DNA of 5,691 nt. Source: Verrucomicrobiia bacterium. GTDB lineage: Bacteria > Verrucomicrobiota > Verrucomicrobiia > JABWAM01. The number at the start of each line of letters is the position of its first letter. Position 1 is the stretch's first letter. Where the stretch lies: positions 1 through 5,691 of the forward strand of contig JABWAM010000163.1 in assembly GCA_013360985.1 (NCBI GenBank), in the 5' to 3' direction. Of the stretch, positions 1-5,674 are shown one piece after another. The notes under the pieces were generated by a model, which had not been told where the DNA came from, made no database searches, and saw only the letters and a program-made list of their open reading frames with translations. Position numbers and translations under genes: made by a program.

Positions 1-1
1 G

Positions 2-218
2 CGCTCATCCGCCACGCGCTGGCACGACGAGTTCTACAACCGCGCCTTCGACGTCTCGACCGCGATCGTGATCGCCACCGCCAACGATCCCGATCAGCGT
101 TTTCCCGATTGTTCGGCGATCCTTCAACACTTTGCGCATCATCGCTCGGTGCGCGGTCTCTCCGAAGTTCGCAGGCTCGCCTTTCCACATGGAGTTCGAG
201 CTCCCGCTCAAGCACTGA
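2..218 (+). CDS. 3' end of an unrecognised protein gene, 5'-truncated by the window edge and apparently frameshifted
   Basis: I do not recognise the product. From position 2 to about 100 the frame starting at position 2 shows a clear coding signature: 29 of 33 codons end in G or C, and the peptide is natural (…RWHDEFYNRAFDV…). From about 72 to the TGA at 216-218 the signature moves to the next frame, whose peptide ends …GSPFHMEFELPLKH. The first frame has no stop until 652, and the second is blocked upstream by a TGA at 69-71. One gene therefore seems to change frame between 72 and 103. Removing one T from the TTTT run at 100-103 would join them as …DPDQRF-PIVRR…, about 71 residues to the stop. 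This may be a sequencing or assembly error, or a genuine lesion. The exact antisense frame (5-191) is also open, but its third positions fit coding less well in the first 100 bases. The gene converges on the minus-strand operon. Confidence 0.5.
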
Positions 219-224
219 ATGATC

Positions 225-255
225 TCGTAGGGGGGCTGGGCGCGCTCCCCTACGA
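225..255. terminator. Stem-loop between convergent genes, candidate bidirectional terminator
   Basis: The arms 225-236 (TCGTAGGGGGGC) and 244-255 (GCTCCCCTACGA) pair over 12 positions around a 7-nt loop. In the + strand RNA one position (234/246) is a G-U pair; in the minus strand RNA it becomes an A-C mismatch. The stem starts 7 nt after the TGA of the + strand gene and contains the TAG stop of the minus-strand GH67-like gene (252-250), so it sits where convergent transcription units should end. Neither side has a U-tract, so classical intrinsic termination is not assured. It could act as a pause or 3'-end stabilising structure. Confidence 0.42.
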
Positions 256-1737
256 CCCTGGTCTTCGTCCTTGCCGATCTTGCTCCGAGGGCTCGAGCAA
301 ACCGCGCGCGAGCCCTTCGCGGACGAAGCCGATGACCTCGCCGCGAAGCACCGCCGCCGGCTCCCCGCACATCTCCGCGAAGCGATCGAGCGCTTCGCCG
401 ATCGCCTCGCGCGATGCCGGGCGCAGCGTTCCGCCGAGCCGCGCGAAATCCGCCCGAATTTTTTCCGCGAGCGCCAGGGCCTCCTCTTTCTCGGCGAGAA
501 GCGCGGCGTGCGTCGGCGTGCGCCGCGAGGTGATCATCGACCAGTGCTCCGGCAAATGCGAAAGCGGAATGTCCTCTTCGAAGAGCGCGAAGGCGAGGAC
601 GGTTTTCGCCATCTCCATCGTGGGGAACGCGCGATGCGTCAGACTCTGTTGATCGGCATAGAAAGTTTTCTTGATCACCTCGAAGCTCGTTTCCAGCAGG
701 TCCATCAACCCCTCCGGCGCGGCGCCGTGGCGTTCGATCAGCCAGGCGCGCCAAACCGCATCCAGGGTCTCTTCCCGGCCGAGGAGGAGGCGGGTCGGCG
801 CGATGACGTTCACTTCGTTGATCGGATGCCCGAGCGCATTGTGCGTCGAGCCGCGATCCACCCGGATCGCCGCGACCGTCGCGCCCTTGGCGAGCGCGGG
901 CGCGAGCCGGCGCGCGAGGAAACGCGTGTAGCTGCAGGGGAAATCCGCCTGCCCGTAGTATTCCGCGCCCGCGTCGGTCTCCGCGCGGATTTCATAGCGC
1001 GGAACGGAACCGATGAGGTCTTCGTCGGGGAGAAAGGGGTTCCAGTCGAACGGCTCAGTCTTGTACATCATCGCGACGCGCGAGGCCTGCAGGCGGCCGA
1101 CGGCGTCGCGCACGAAAAGCTCGTCGGCGCGCACTGCGGAGAACGGGCGGATGACGAGGGTGCGTCCGCGCGGTTCGGTCGCGTCGGCCACCGCCTGAAG
1201 GACGCGGCGGATGCGTTCGGCGATCGGCATCTCGCTGAACGGACGATGGGCGACGGGGAATCGGGTTTCCGTCAGCGTAAGGACGATTTCATCCACGGCG
1301 GGAAAGAGGTCGAGGAACTCGGCGCATTTCTCGCGGATGAACTCCTCGAGGAGCGGCGCGTCGAGATCAAGGAGGCCGTCTTTCGCGCGCAGGTCCGGCA
1401 TCAGATCGAGCAGGTTCGGCGGCCCTTCGACCTCGTGATGCCAGAGGCCGAGACGAAGACCGCGGGCTTTCGTGCGTTCCCCGACGCGCGCGAGAGACGC
1501 CTGATGCTCCCGCCAGCGCGGAGCCCGCGCGCTGTGCAACCGCGGAAAGGCGCGGTAGCCGATCCACTTTTCCACCGTCCCGCCGCAGACCTCGACGCCG
1601 CTCACGCCTTCGGCTGCCGCCTGATCTATCGTTCGCAGGATGTGAGCTTCGTCGAATTCGTCGCAGCAGCAGACGGTCCAAATCACGCGATCAATTTTTC
1701 GAAGAGAACGAGATGTCATGGGAAATGTGGATGCCAT
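250..1737 (-). CDS. GH67-like glycoside-hydrolase-type protein (alpha-glucuronidase-like architecture)
   Basis: A 495-aa protein with no obvious signal peptide, probably cytoplasmic. It reads as a TIM barrel followed by a helical domain. Barrel-like segments include KIDRVIWTVCCCDEF (14-28), GVSGVEVCGG (44-53), GLRLGLWHHEVEG (93-105), VDEIVLTLTETRFP (148-161), TLVIRPFS (193-200), an aromatic strand around YGQADFPCSY (261-270), and AAIRVDRGSTHN (289-300). From about residue 301 a stretch NEVNVIAPTRLLLG…WRAWLIERHG resembles the start of the helical C-terminal region of GH67 alpha-glucuronidases. E157 in the TLTET strand is a candidate catalytic acid, but I cannot align the family's catalytic residues with confidence. 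CCC at 23-25 is unusual. The start at 1737 is 5 nt after the GNAT stop; ATG at 1719 (489 aa) is an alternative, and neither has a well-spaced Shine-Dalgarno. It is last in the operon and its TAG lies in the downstream stem-loop. The fold class is likely; the substrate is unknown. Confidence 0.72.
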   Translation of the reverse strand: MASTFPMTSRSLRKIDRVIWTVCCCDEFDEAHILRTIDQAAAEGVSGVEVCGGTVEKWIGYRAFPRLHSARAPRWREHQASLARVGERTKARGLRLGLWHHEVEGPPNLLDLMPDLRAKDGLLDLDAPLLEEFIREKCAEFLDLFPAVDEIVLTLTETRFPVAHRPFSEMPIAERIRRVLQAVADATEPRGRTLVIRPFSAVRADELFVRDAVGRLQASRVAMMYKTEPFDWNPFLPDEDLIGSVPRYEIRAETDAGAEYYGQADFPCSYTRFLARRLAPALAKGATVAAIRVDRGSTHNALGHPINEVNVIAPTRLLLGREETLDAVWRAWLIERHGAAPEGLMDLLETSFEVIKKTFYADQQSLTHRAFPTMEMAKTVLAFALFEEDIPLSHLPEHWSMITSRRTPTHAALLAEKEEALALAEKIRADFARLGGTLRPASREAIGEALDRFAEMCGEPAAVLRGEVIGFVREGLARGLLEPSEQDRQGRRPGS

Positions 1738-1742
1738 CGCCC

Positions 1743-2594
1743 TCAGCCGGTGGCCGGATCGGCAATGGCGAACTGGCGCGACGGGATGCCCGGTCGCGCG
1801 TTCTCGCCGCGAAACATGCGAAGGAGAGGGCGTTGCCGACGGAAACCGAGGCGCGCGGCAAGCGCCGAGGCCTCTCCCGCCGCCTCGGGGATGTCCCAGT
1901 ACACCGTCTGTCCTTTCGCGCCGGCGAGAAGGGCAGCGACCATCGCGCGACCTGCCTCCGCCGATTCGGCGATCACCGGACCGAGATACGCGGCGCGCGC
2001 CCCGGAACGCCTCATTCCAAAGCCCGCGAGCTGACCGCGCGCCTCCGCGACGACCGCGACGCTCGCTTCGAGAAGCCGATCGAACCACGGCGCGCGCGAC
2101 ACCCCGAAGGCCGCGTCGTCCAGGCGCGCGGCCGCCTCCCGATCCCGCGCCGCCCAGGGGCGCACCCCTCCTTCCGCCACGAGATCCTCCGGCGCCGCGC
2201 CCTCCCAACGCGCCAGCGGCCATTCCTCACGAAAGCCGAGGGATTCATAGAGCGGTTTTCCGGCCGGAGTGGCGTCGAGTTTTACGCAGCGGCATCCGAC
2301 GGCGTCGAGATGCGCGAGGCTGAAGCGCAACAGCGCGCGGCCGATCCCCTGCCGGCGGAAGTCTGGATGCACGAGCACCATGCCGATCCAGGCGAGGTCC
2401 GTCCCGTGGCGCGTCGTCGTGGCGACCCCCGCGATCCGCCCCGCTTTTTCCGCGACGAAACATCCCTCGGGTGCGTAGCGCAACAAGCGTCGCCAGTCCG
2501 CAAGCGTCTGGTTCCAGCCCGCGAGATGGCGGAGCGCGTCGGCGCCAGGGAGATCGCCCTCCTCCATCCGTCGGATGGCGCCATCCCCGTTCAC
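1743..2594 (-). CDS. Double-domain GNAT N-acetyltransferase (YitH-like)
   Basis: A 283-aa cytoplasmic protein with two tandem GNAT-type modules. The N-terminal one (about 5-130) has the acetyl-CoA pyrophosphate loop in VHPDFRRQGIGRALL (75-89; R81-Q-G-I-G-R-A87) and the motif-B ending KPLYESLGF (113-121). The C-terminal one (about 143-283) reads GVRPWAARD…AAYLGPVIAES…ARLGFRRQRPLLRMFRG, as in the Acetyltransf_18 domain of YitH-type proteins, and lacks a second intact loop. Known family role: acetyl transfer from acetyl-CoA to an amine; the substrate here is unknown. The GTG start at 2594 is supported by a strong GAGGAGG 8 nt upstream and by a 4-nt GTGA overlap with the creatininase stop. An internal ATG at 2567 would cut into the first conserved strand. 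Only 5 nt separate it from the GH67-like gene. The operon position suggests a metabolic or protective role in the same process, which is inference. Confidence 0.86.
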   Translation of the reverse strand: MNGDGAIRRMEEGDLPGADALRHLAGWNQTLADWRRLLRYAPEGCFVAEKAGRIAGVATTTRHGTDLAWIGMVLVHPDFRRQGIGRALLRFSLAHLDAVGCRCVKLDATPAGKPLYESLGFREEWPLARWEGAAPEDLVAEGGVRPWAARDREAAARLDDAAFGVSRAPWFDRLLEASVAVVAEARGQLAGFGMRRSGARAAYLGPVIAESAEAGRAMVAALLAGAKGQTVYWDIPEAAGEASALAARLGFRRQRPLLRMFRGENARPGIPSRQFAIADPATG

Positions 2595-3322
2595 CGGCGC
2601 CGCCTCCTCGCGCGTCGCGCGACGGCGAGCGCCTCGCGGATTTCCCGGGCGGTGTGCGCGCCCATCCGCGCGATCGCCTCGCGCCCTTTCTCCGCCGAAG
2701 CGCGGGAGGGCTTTCCCGTATGCGTCAACTTCGTGAAACACGGAAACGGCGCGTAGCGCAGCGTGGCGGCATGAAACCTCTTGCGCTGATCGCGAATTTC
2801 GCGGCGGCGCACCAGGCCCGGCGCGAGATGCAGCATGCAGGAGGTCTCAAACTCATCGCCATGGCAAAGCTGATCCTCCATTCCGAAAAGGCCGGAGCCT
2901 TCCAGACATTTCCAGGGATCGAGGACGCCGACCGAAAGCAGATCGGGGAAATCGAGATTCAAGTCCTGGAGAACGGCCGGCAACACCTGGTTTCCGCCGT
3001 GAAAGTTCACCAGGGCGAACTCGCGAACGCCTCCGTGGCGCAGGCTCTCCGCCAGATCATGGATCACTCGAAGGAGCGTCGCGTTGCGGAGCCAGGCGGT
3101 GCCGGGCAGACCGCGGTGCATGTGGGAGATCGTGTAGGGCAGCACCGGCATGCACCACGCGCCGAGGCGCGCGGCGGCGCGACGCGCGACTGCTTCGGCA
3201 AGGATCGAATCGGTCGCGACGGGAAGATGGCGGCTGTGCTGTTCGGTGGCGCCAAGGGGCAGGATCGCCAGGCGTACGCGCGCCCTTCGCAATTCGTGAG
3301 TCGTGTTCGAGGCGTCGAACAT
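2591..3322 (-). CDS. Creatininase-family metal-dependent hydrolase
   Basis: A 243-aa protein, close to the usual family length. The signature LPLGATEQHSRHLPVATD (21-38) carries the expected metal ligands E27, H29 and D38, with the same mutual spacing as E34, H36 and D45 of Pseudomonas creatininase. NFHGGN (106-111) supplies H108, matching H120. HGDEFETSCML (154-164) and GKPSRASAEKG (203-213) are the later family motifs. Creatininase's E122 is replaced by G110, as in members not acting on creatinine, so creatinine is an unlikely substrate. Known members include creatinine amidohydrolase, FAPy deformylase, MftE-type peptidases and IolN-type dehydro-inosose hydrolases. Beside an aldolase and glycan-directed genes, opening of a cyclic or diketone sugar intermediate is plausible, but this is inference. 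The ATG lies 4 nt after the aldolase stop with no clear Shine-Dalgarno, which suggests translational coupling. The C-terminus ends in an Arg-rich run (236-243). Confidence 0.85.
   Translation of the reverse strand: MFDASNTTHELRRARVRLAILPLGATEQHSRHLPVATDSILAEAVARRAAARLGAWCMPVLPYTISHMHRGLPGTAWLRNATLLRVIHDLAESLRHGGVREFALVNFHGGNQVLPAVLQDLNLDFPDLLSVGVLDPWKCLEGSGLFGMEDQLCHGDEFETSCMLHLAPGLVRRREIRDQRKRFHAATLRYAPFPCFTKLTHTGKPSRASAEKGREAIARMGAHTAREIREALAVARRARRRRR
2603..2609 (-). promoter_or_regulatory. Strong ribosome binding site of the GNAT gene
   Basis: Read on the minus strand, GAGGAGG lies 8 nt upstream of the GTG at 2594, inside the 3' end of the creatininase gene. It is the only near-perfect Shine-Dalgarno I found before any of the main starts in this window, and it fixes the GTG rather than the internal ATG at 2567 as the start. 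Confidence 0.75.
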
Positions 3323-3326
3323 CCGT

Positions 3327-4148
3327 TCAGTAAGGCGACGCGGCGCCGTCGCCAGGCGCGCGCGCGACGGGTGTTCCCTCGAGGATCGCGCGGGCTTCCT
3401 TCGACGCGGCTGCCGAGGCGTTCGCGACAAAGGGCACATCGCCGCCTGCCACGATCATCGTGAATCCCATCTGCGCGCAGAGGCGGAACATCTCGGCGCC
3501 CATGCCGACGCAGCAGGCGACCTTGCCCGCGTGGCGGCAGGCTCGAGCGACGGCTTCCATGTCCTCGCCGAGCGTTTCCTTCGAACGAGGGGCCGTCATC
3601 GAAACACCGCGCCGCAGCAGGATGTCGTCCGGGCCGAGGAAGAGCGCGTCCACGCCCTCCACGGCGGCGATCGCCTCGACATTCGCAATGGCCCGCGGCG
3701 ACTCGATCTGGACGACCAGCAGCGTTTGCGCGTTGGCCGACTCCGAATAGCTTCGCCCCCAAAGATCCACGGGCCGCCGGCCGCCATAGGAACGCCCTCC
3801 CAGCGGCGGAAACTTCGCGGCGTGAACCACCCTCTTCGCCGCCTCGACGTCGTCCACCACGGGCACAATGACCCCCGCGGCGCCCATATCGAGCGCGAGG
3901 CCGATCGCGCCGAATTCATGATGCGGCACGCGCACGAACGCGGGGCGACCGACCAGGTTGCACGCGCGCACCATGGAGAGCATCACGTCGTAGCCGGCGA
4001 TCTGGCCATGCTGTCCATCGAGCCAGATCCAGTCCCAGTCGGCGCCGATGCGTTCAATGACGCCCGGCGCGGGATACATCGCGCAGAGGCCGATTTGCGG
4101 ACGTCCCGTGGCGAGGCGTTCGCGAAAATCGAGGGCGGGAAGGCTCAT
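3327..4148 (-). CDS. HpcH/HpaI-family class II aldolase
   Basis: A 273-aa (beta/alpha)8 enzyme, slightly longer than typical family members. The family (4-hydroxy-2-oxoheptanedioate aldolase, 2-keto-3-deoxy-L-rhamnonate aldolase, GarL) uses a divalent metal to split 2-keto-3-deoxy acids into pyruvate and an aldehyde. Motifs in order: GADWDWIWLDGQHGQ (35-49), with D44 and the catalytic-type H47; FVRVP (71-75), with pyruvate-binding R73; GAAGVIVP (89-96); FPPLGGRSYGG (113-123); VVQIES (145-150), with metal ligand E149; and DALFLGPDDI (167-176), with metal ligand D175. GGDVPF (235-240) is near the C-terminal end. The usual D-x-E-H is D-x-Q-H here. It is first in a four-gene operon, so it probably catalyses the final cleavage step. 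The ATG at 4148 is the only in-frame ATG upstream of the conserved region and has no obvious Shine-Dalgarno. Family call is firm; the substrate is unknown. Confidence 0.92.
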   Translation of the reverse strand: MSLPALDFRERLATGRPQIGLCAMYPAPGVIERIGADWDWIWLDGQHGQIAGYDVMLSMVRACNLVGRPAFVRVPHHEFGAIGLALDMGAAGVIVPVVDDVEAAKRVVHAAKFPPLGGRSYGGRRPVDLWGRSYSESANAQTLLVVQIESPRAIANVEAIAAVEGVDALFLGPDDILLRRGVSMTAPRSKETLGEDMEAVARACRHAGKVACCVGMGAEMFRLCAQMGFTMIVAGGDVPFVANASAAASKEARAILEGTPVARAPGDGAASPY

Positions 4149-4262
4149 CGCGCGGCCATGCTAGACCCGAAACCTCGGCGGCCGAAAGGAAAAATCCCGG
4201 TCCATCGCGTTGGCCGCTTTACTGCGGTTGCTCTCGCCTGCGCTTCGCGACATCGTCGCGGC
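4149..4262. promoter_or_regulatory. Divergent intergenic region, expected to hold promoters of both transcription units
   Basis: This gap separates the aldolase operon (leftward) from the sialidase-like gene (rightward), so both promoters should lie here or nearby. I could not find a convincing -35/-10 pair on either strand. Visible structure is a near-perfect palindrome at 4246-4260, listed separately, and two CCGAAA hexamers at 4167-4172 and 4182-4187, 15 bp apart. The frame of the sialidase-like gene stays open back through the gap (ATG at 4158), but third-position composition there is mixed, so I treat it as mostly non-coding. Confidence 0.4.
4246..4260. repeat. Inverted repeat just upstream of the sialidase-like gene, possible operator
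   Basis: CGCGAC-ATC-GTCGCG is a perfect 6-bp inverted repeat with a 3-bp spacer, ending 2 nt before the GTG chosen as start of the sialidase-like gene. Its place in a divergent gap fits a regulator-binding site, or a small hairpin near the translation start. In GC-rich DNA such a repeat can arise by chance, and I cannot name a regulator family from it. Confidence 0.25.
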
Positions 4263-5579
4263 GTGATTGCGTCCATCCGTTCTCGCGGCATGTTTCTGAA
4301 CGCATGCCCGCTCCCCGGCGAGACGCGCGCGGACGATGTCGTTCCCGCCCATCCGAACGCGATTCCCTTGTCTCAAGATCGCTGGCTGTTCCTCTATTCC
4401 ACGCGCGGGTTTCAGGCGGTGGACGACGAACGGAGCATCGTTTACCAGATCCGCGCCGACACCCTGGATGGACCCGTTCTTCGCGAAGGCTGGATCGCGC
4501 GCGCGCGCGACGACTGGGATCCCTTCGGACGGGGCGAACGCCTCCGCAAGGAGCATGGACACCCCGTGGCCTTCGGCGTACCGATGGGCGCGCGGATCGG
4601 CGGACGTCCCGCGCCGCATGCCGGCCTCTGCGTCATCAAATGGCGCGTGTGCGGACGAGCGCCGGTGGCCGATCCGAAACGGTCCGCGGCATCCCGCGTC
4701 GCGCAGGGCGTGGAATGGATGCAGGGTCGCCTCAACGCGGCCGGCGACGACCTGGAGATCCTCCAGCCGGCGGGGCCGCTCCGTCAGAAGGGCTGCGAAA
4801 CCGGCGAACGCTTTTGCGGCCTTGATCGCGTCGCGTGGATGAATCAATCGTTCGTCCAGGCCGTCCCCTTCAACGCAGCCGCCGACGAATGGGTGGACGT
4901 CAACCACTTCGACGGCGGCATCCTCGCCGCGCTCAAATACCGCTACAACCCTCGCGCCCATCGCTACGAGTGGACGGAGACCGGACCCGCGCTGCGCGCG
5001 CGGAACGGTTCGCTGAGCGAAGCGAGCCTTGTCCGGACGCGCGACGGCTGGCTGATCGCCGCCCGCGGCGATCCCGGACCGATCCGATGGTTCTCCAGCG
5101 AAGACCCTTTCGAACAGATCGAAGGGCCGTTCGAAGGCGATTTTTCGCCGCGCTCTCCGATCTCTCTCTACACCGCTCCGGACGGTTCGACGCTGCTTTT
5201 CACGGGAAATCCCGCGATCTCTCCGCATCGCAACGCGCGCGATCCCCTCTATTGCTTCGAGGCGGACCTCGCGAACGGCTTTCGCGTCCGCGAACCGAGG
5301 GTGGTCTTCGACAGTGTCGCCGCGGGACTCGGCTTCCGCGCGGAGAGCGTGCCGCGCGTGGACATGGGCAAGCTCGTCTCACATGCGGGAGGACGCCGCC
5401 AGTTCATTCTCCACCGCGTCCGCACCAAGAGCATCAACGTTCCCGCCAACACGCCGTTTCCCGTGACCGAAGCCGAAAAGCGCGCGTGCGGCATTTATCT
5501 CGCCGAAATCCTTTATGCGGAAGACCTGCCCGGCGCCTGGCGCTTCGCGACGCCGCACGCGGCCCAAATCCCCGCGTAA
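4263..5579 (+). CDS. Sialidase-like beta-propeller protein
   Basis: About 438 aa with no clear signal peptide, so cytoplasmic location is likelier than export. It has the repeated-blade character of sialidase/BNR-type six-bladed propellers: HPNAIPLSQDRWLFLYSTRGFQ (30-51, with R48), DDERSIVYQIR (54-64), HGHPVAFGVPMGAR…PAPHAGLCVIKWR (98-128), and SEASLVRTRDGWLIAARGD…IRWFSSEDPF (252-282). That last segment resembles the E…DG.L….R strand of sialidases, with E253 and R268 as active-site candidates. Further blades follow at SPRSPISLYTAPDGSTLLFTGNP (295-317). True sialidase activity is not shown, because the full arginine triad and catalytic Tyr cannot be assigned. GTG at 4263 is chosen because RGMFLNACPLPGE looks like a conserved start with residues before the Gly; ATG at 4290 (429 aa) is nearly as likely, and neither has a Shine-Dalgarno. 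It is divergent from the aldolase operon and may share its regulation. Confidence 0.78.
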   Translation: MIASIRSRGMFLNACPLPGETRADDVVPAHPNAIPLSQDRWLFLYSTRGFQAVDDERSIVYQIRADTLDGPVLREGWIARARDDWDPFGRGERLRKEHGHPVAFGVPMGARIGGRPAPHAGLCVIKWRVCGRAPVADPKRSAASRVAQGVEWMQGRLNAAGDDLEILQPAGPLRQKGCETGERFCGLDRVAWMNQSFVQAVPFNAAADEWVDVNHFDGGILAALKYRYNPRAHRYEWTETGPALRARNGSLSEASLVRTRDGWLIAARGDPGPIRWFSSEDPFEQIEGPFEGDFSPRSPISLYTAPDGSTLLFTGNPAISPHRNARDPLYCFEADLANGFRVREPRVVFDSVAAGLGFRAESVPRVDMGKLVSHAGGRRQFILHRVRTKSINVPANTPFPVTEAEKRACGIYLAEILYAEDLPGAWRFATPHAAQIPA

Positions 5580-5597
5580 GGCATAGGGAAACCCATC

Positions 5598-5607
5598 CTC
5601 GATCGAG
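5598..5607. repeat. Short perfect palindrome after the sialidase-like gene
   Basis: CTCGATCGAG is a 10-bp perfect palindrome 18 nt after the TAA at 5577-5579. A weaker GGG-AAA-CCC hairpin lies just before it (5586-5594). Neither is followed by a T-tract. They may be part of the 3' processing or termination region, or simple chance. Confidence 0.2.
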
Positions 5608-5653
5608 AAATGCGTGACGCTTCTACAGCATTTTGTGGTGAAGCCGCTGCTGC

Positions 5654-5674
5654 GGCGCCGCCGGCGGCGGCGCC
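5654..5674. repeat. Very GC-rich hairpin in the 3' intergenic region
   Basis: GGCGCCGCC-GGC-GGCGGCGCC is a perfect 9-bp inverted repeat with a 3-nt loop, about 75 nt after the sialidase-like stop. It sits inside a low-complexity GCN/CGN run (about 5641-5674). No T-run follows (the next bases are CTCCCTCGCTT), so a standard intrinsic terminator is doubtful. It could be a structural 3' end, part of a dispersed intergenic repeat, or the Ala/Arg-rich beginning of a gene running off the window. An ATG at about 5610 opens a short Ala/Pro-rich frame to the edge, but it lacks a Shine-Dalgarno and I do not call it. Confidence 0.35.

Noticed and set aside
5..191. 61-codon minus-strand frame ending at the left edge
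   Set aside because: The peptide looks fairly natural, but in the first 100 bases the third-position bias clearly favours the + strand. Two + frames joined at the T-run also explain the whole region and its TGA.
271..2034. Long + strand open frame (587 codons) across the GH67-like and GNAT genes
   Set aside because: It is antisense to two genes with clear family motifs. Its peptide is Arg/Ala-rich with no recognisable domain, and open antisense frames are common in GC-rich DNA.
1738..2223. N-terminal extension of the GH67-like frame upstream of 1737
   Set aside because: It overlaps the GNAT gene in another frame, is Gly/Arg-rich, and shows no conserved sequence until the ATGs at 1737 and 1719.
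3303..4262. N-terminal half of a 758-codon + strand open frame leading into the sialidase-like gene
   Set aside because: This part is antisense to the aldolase, has no recognisable motifs, and loses coding-type third positions before about 4263. Only the downstream part is real.
4158..4262. In-frame ATG at 4158 as start of the sialidase-like protein
   Set aside because: The added 35 residues are basic and unlike the family. Codon third positions are mixed, and the ATG would leave almost no room for the divergent promoters.
4161..5228. 355-codon minus-strand open frame opposite the sialidase-like gene
   Set aside because: It is a shadow of the + strand gene, with unnatural composition and no family features.
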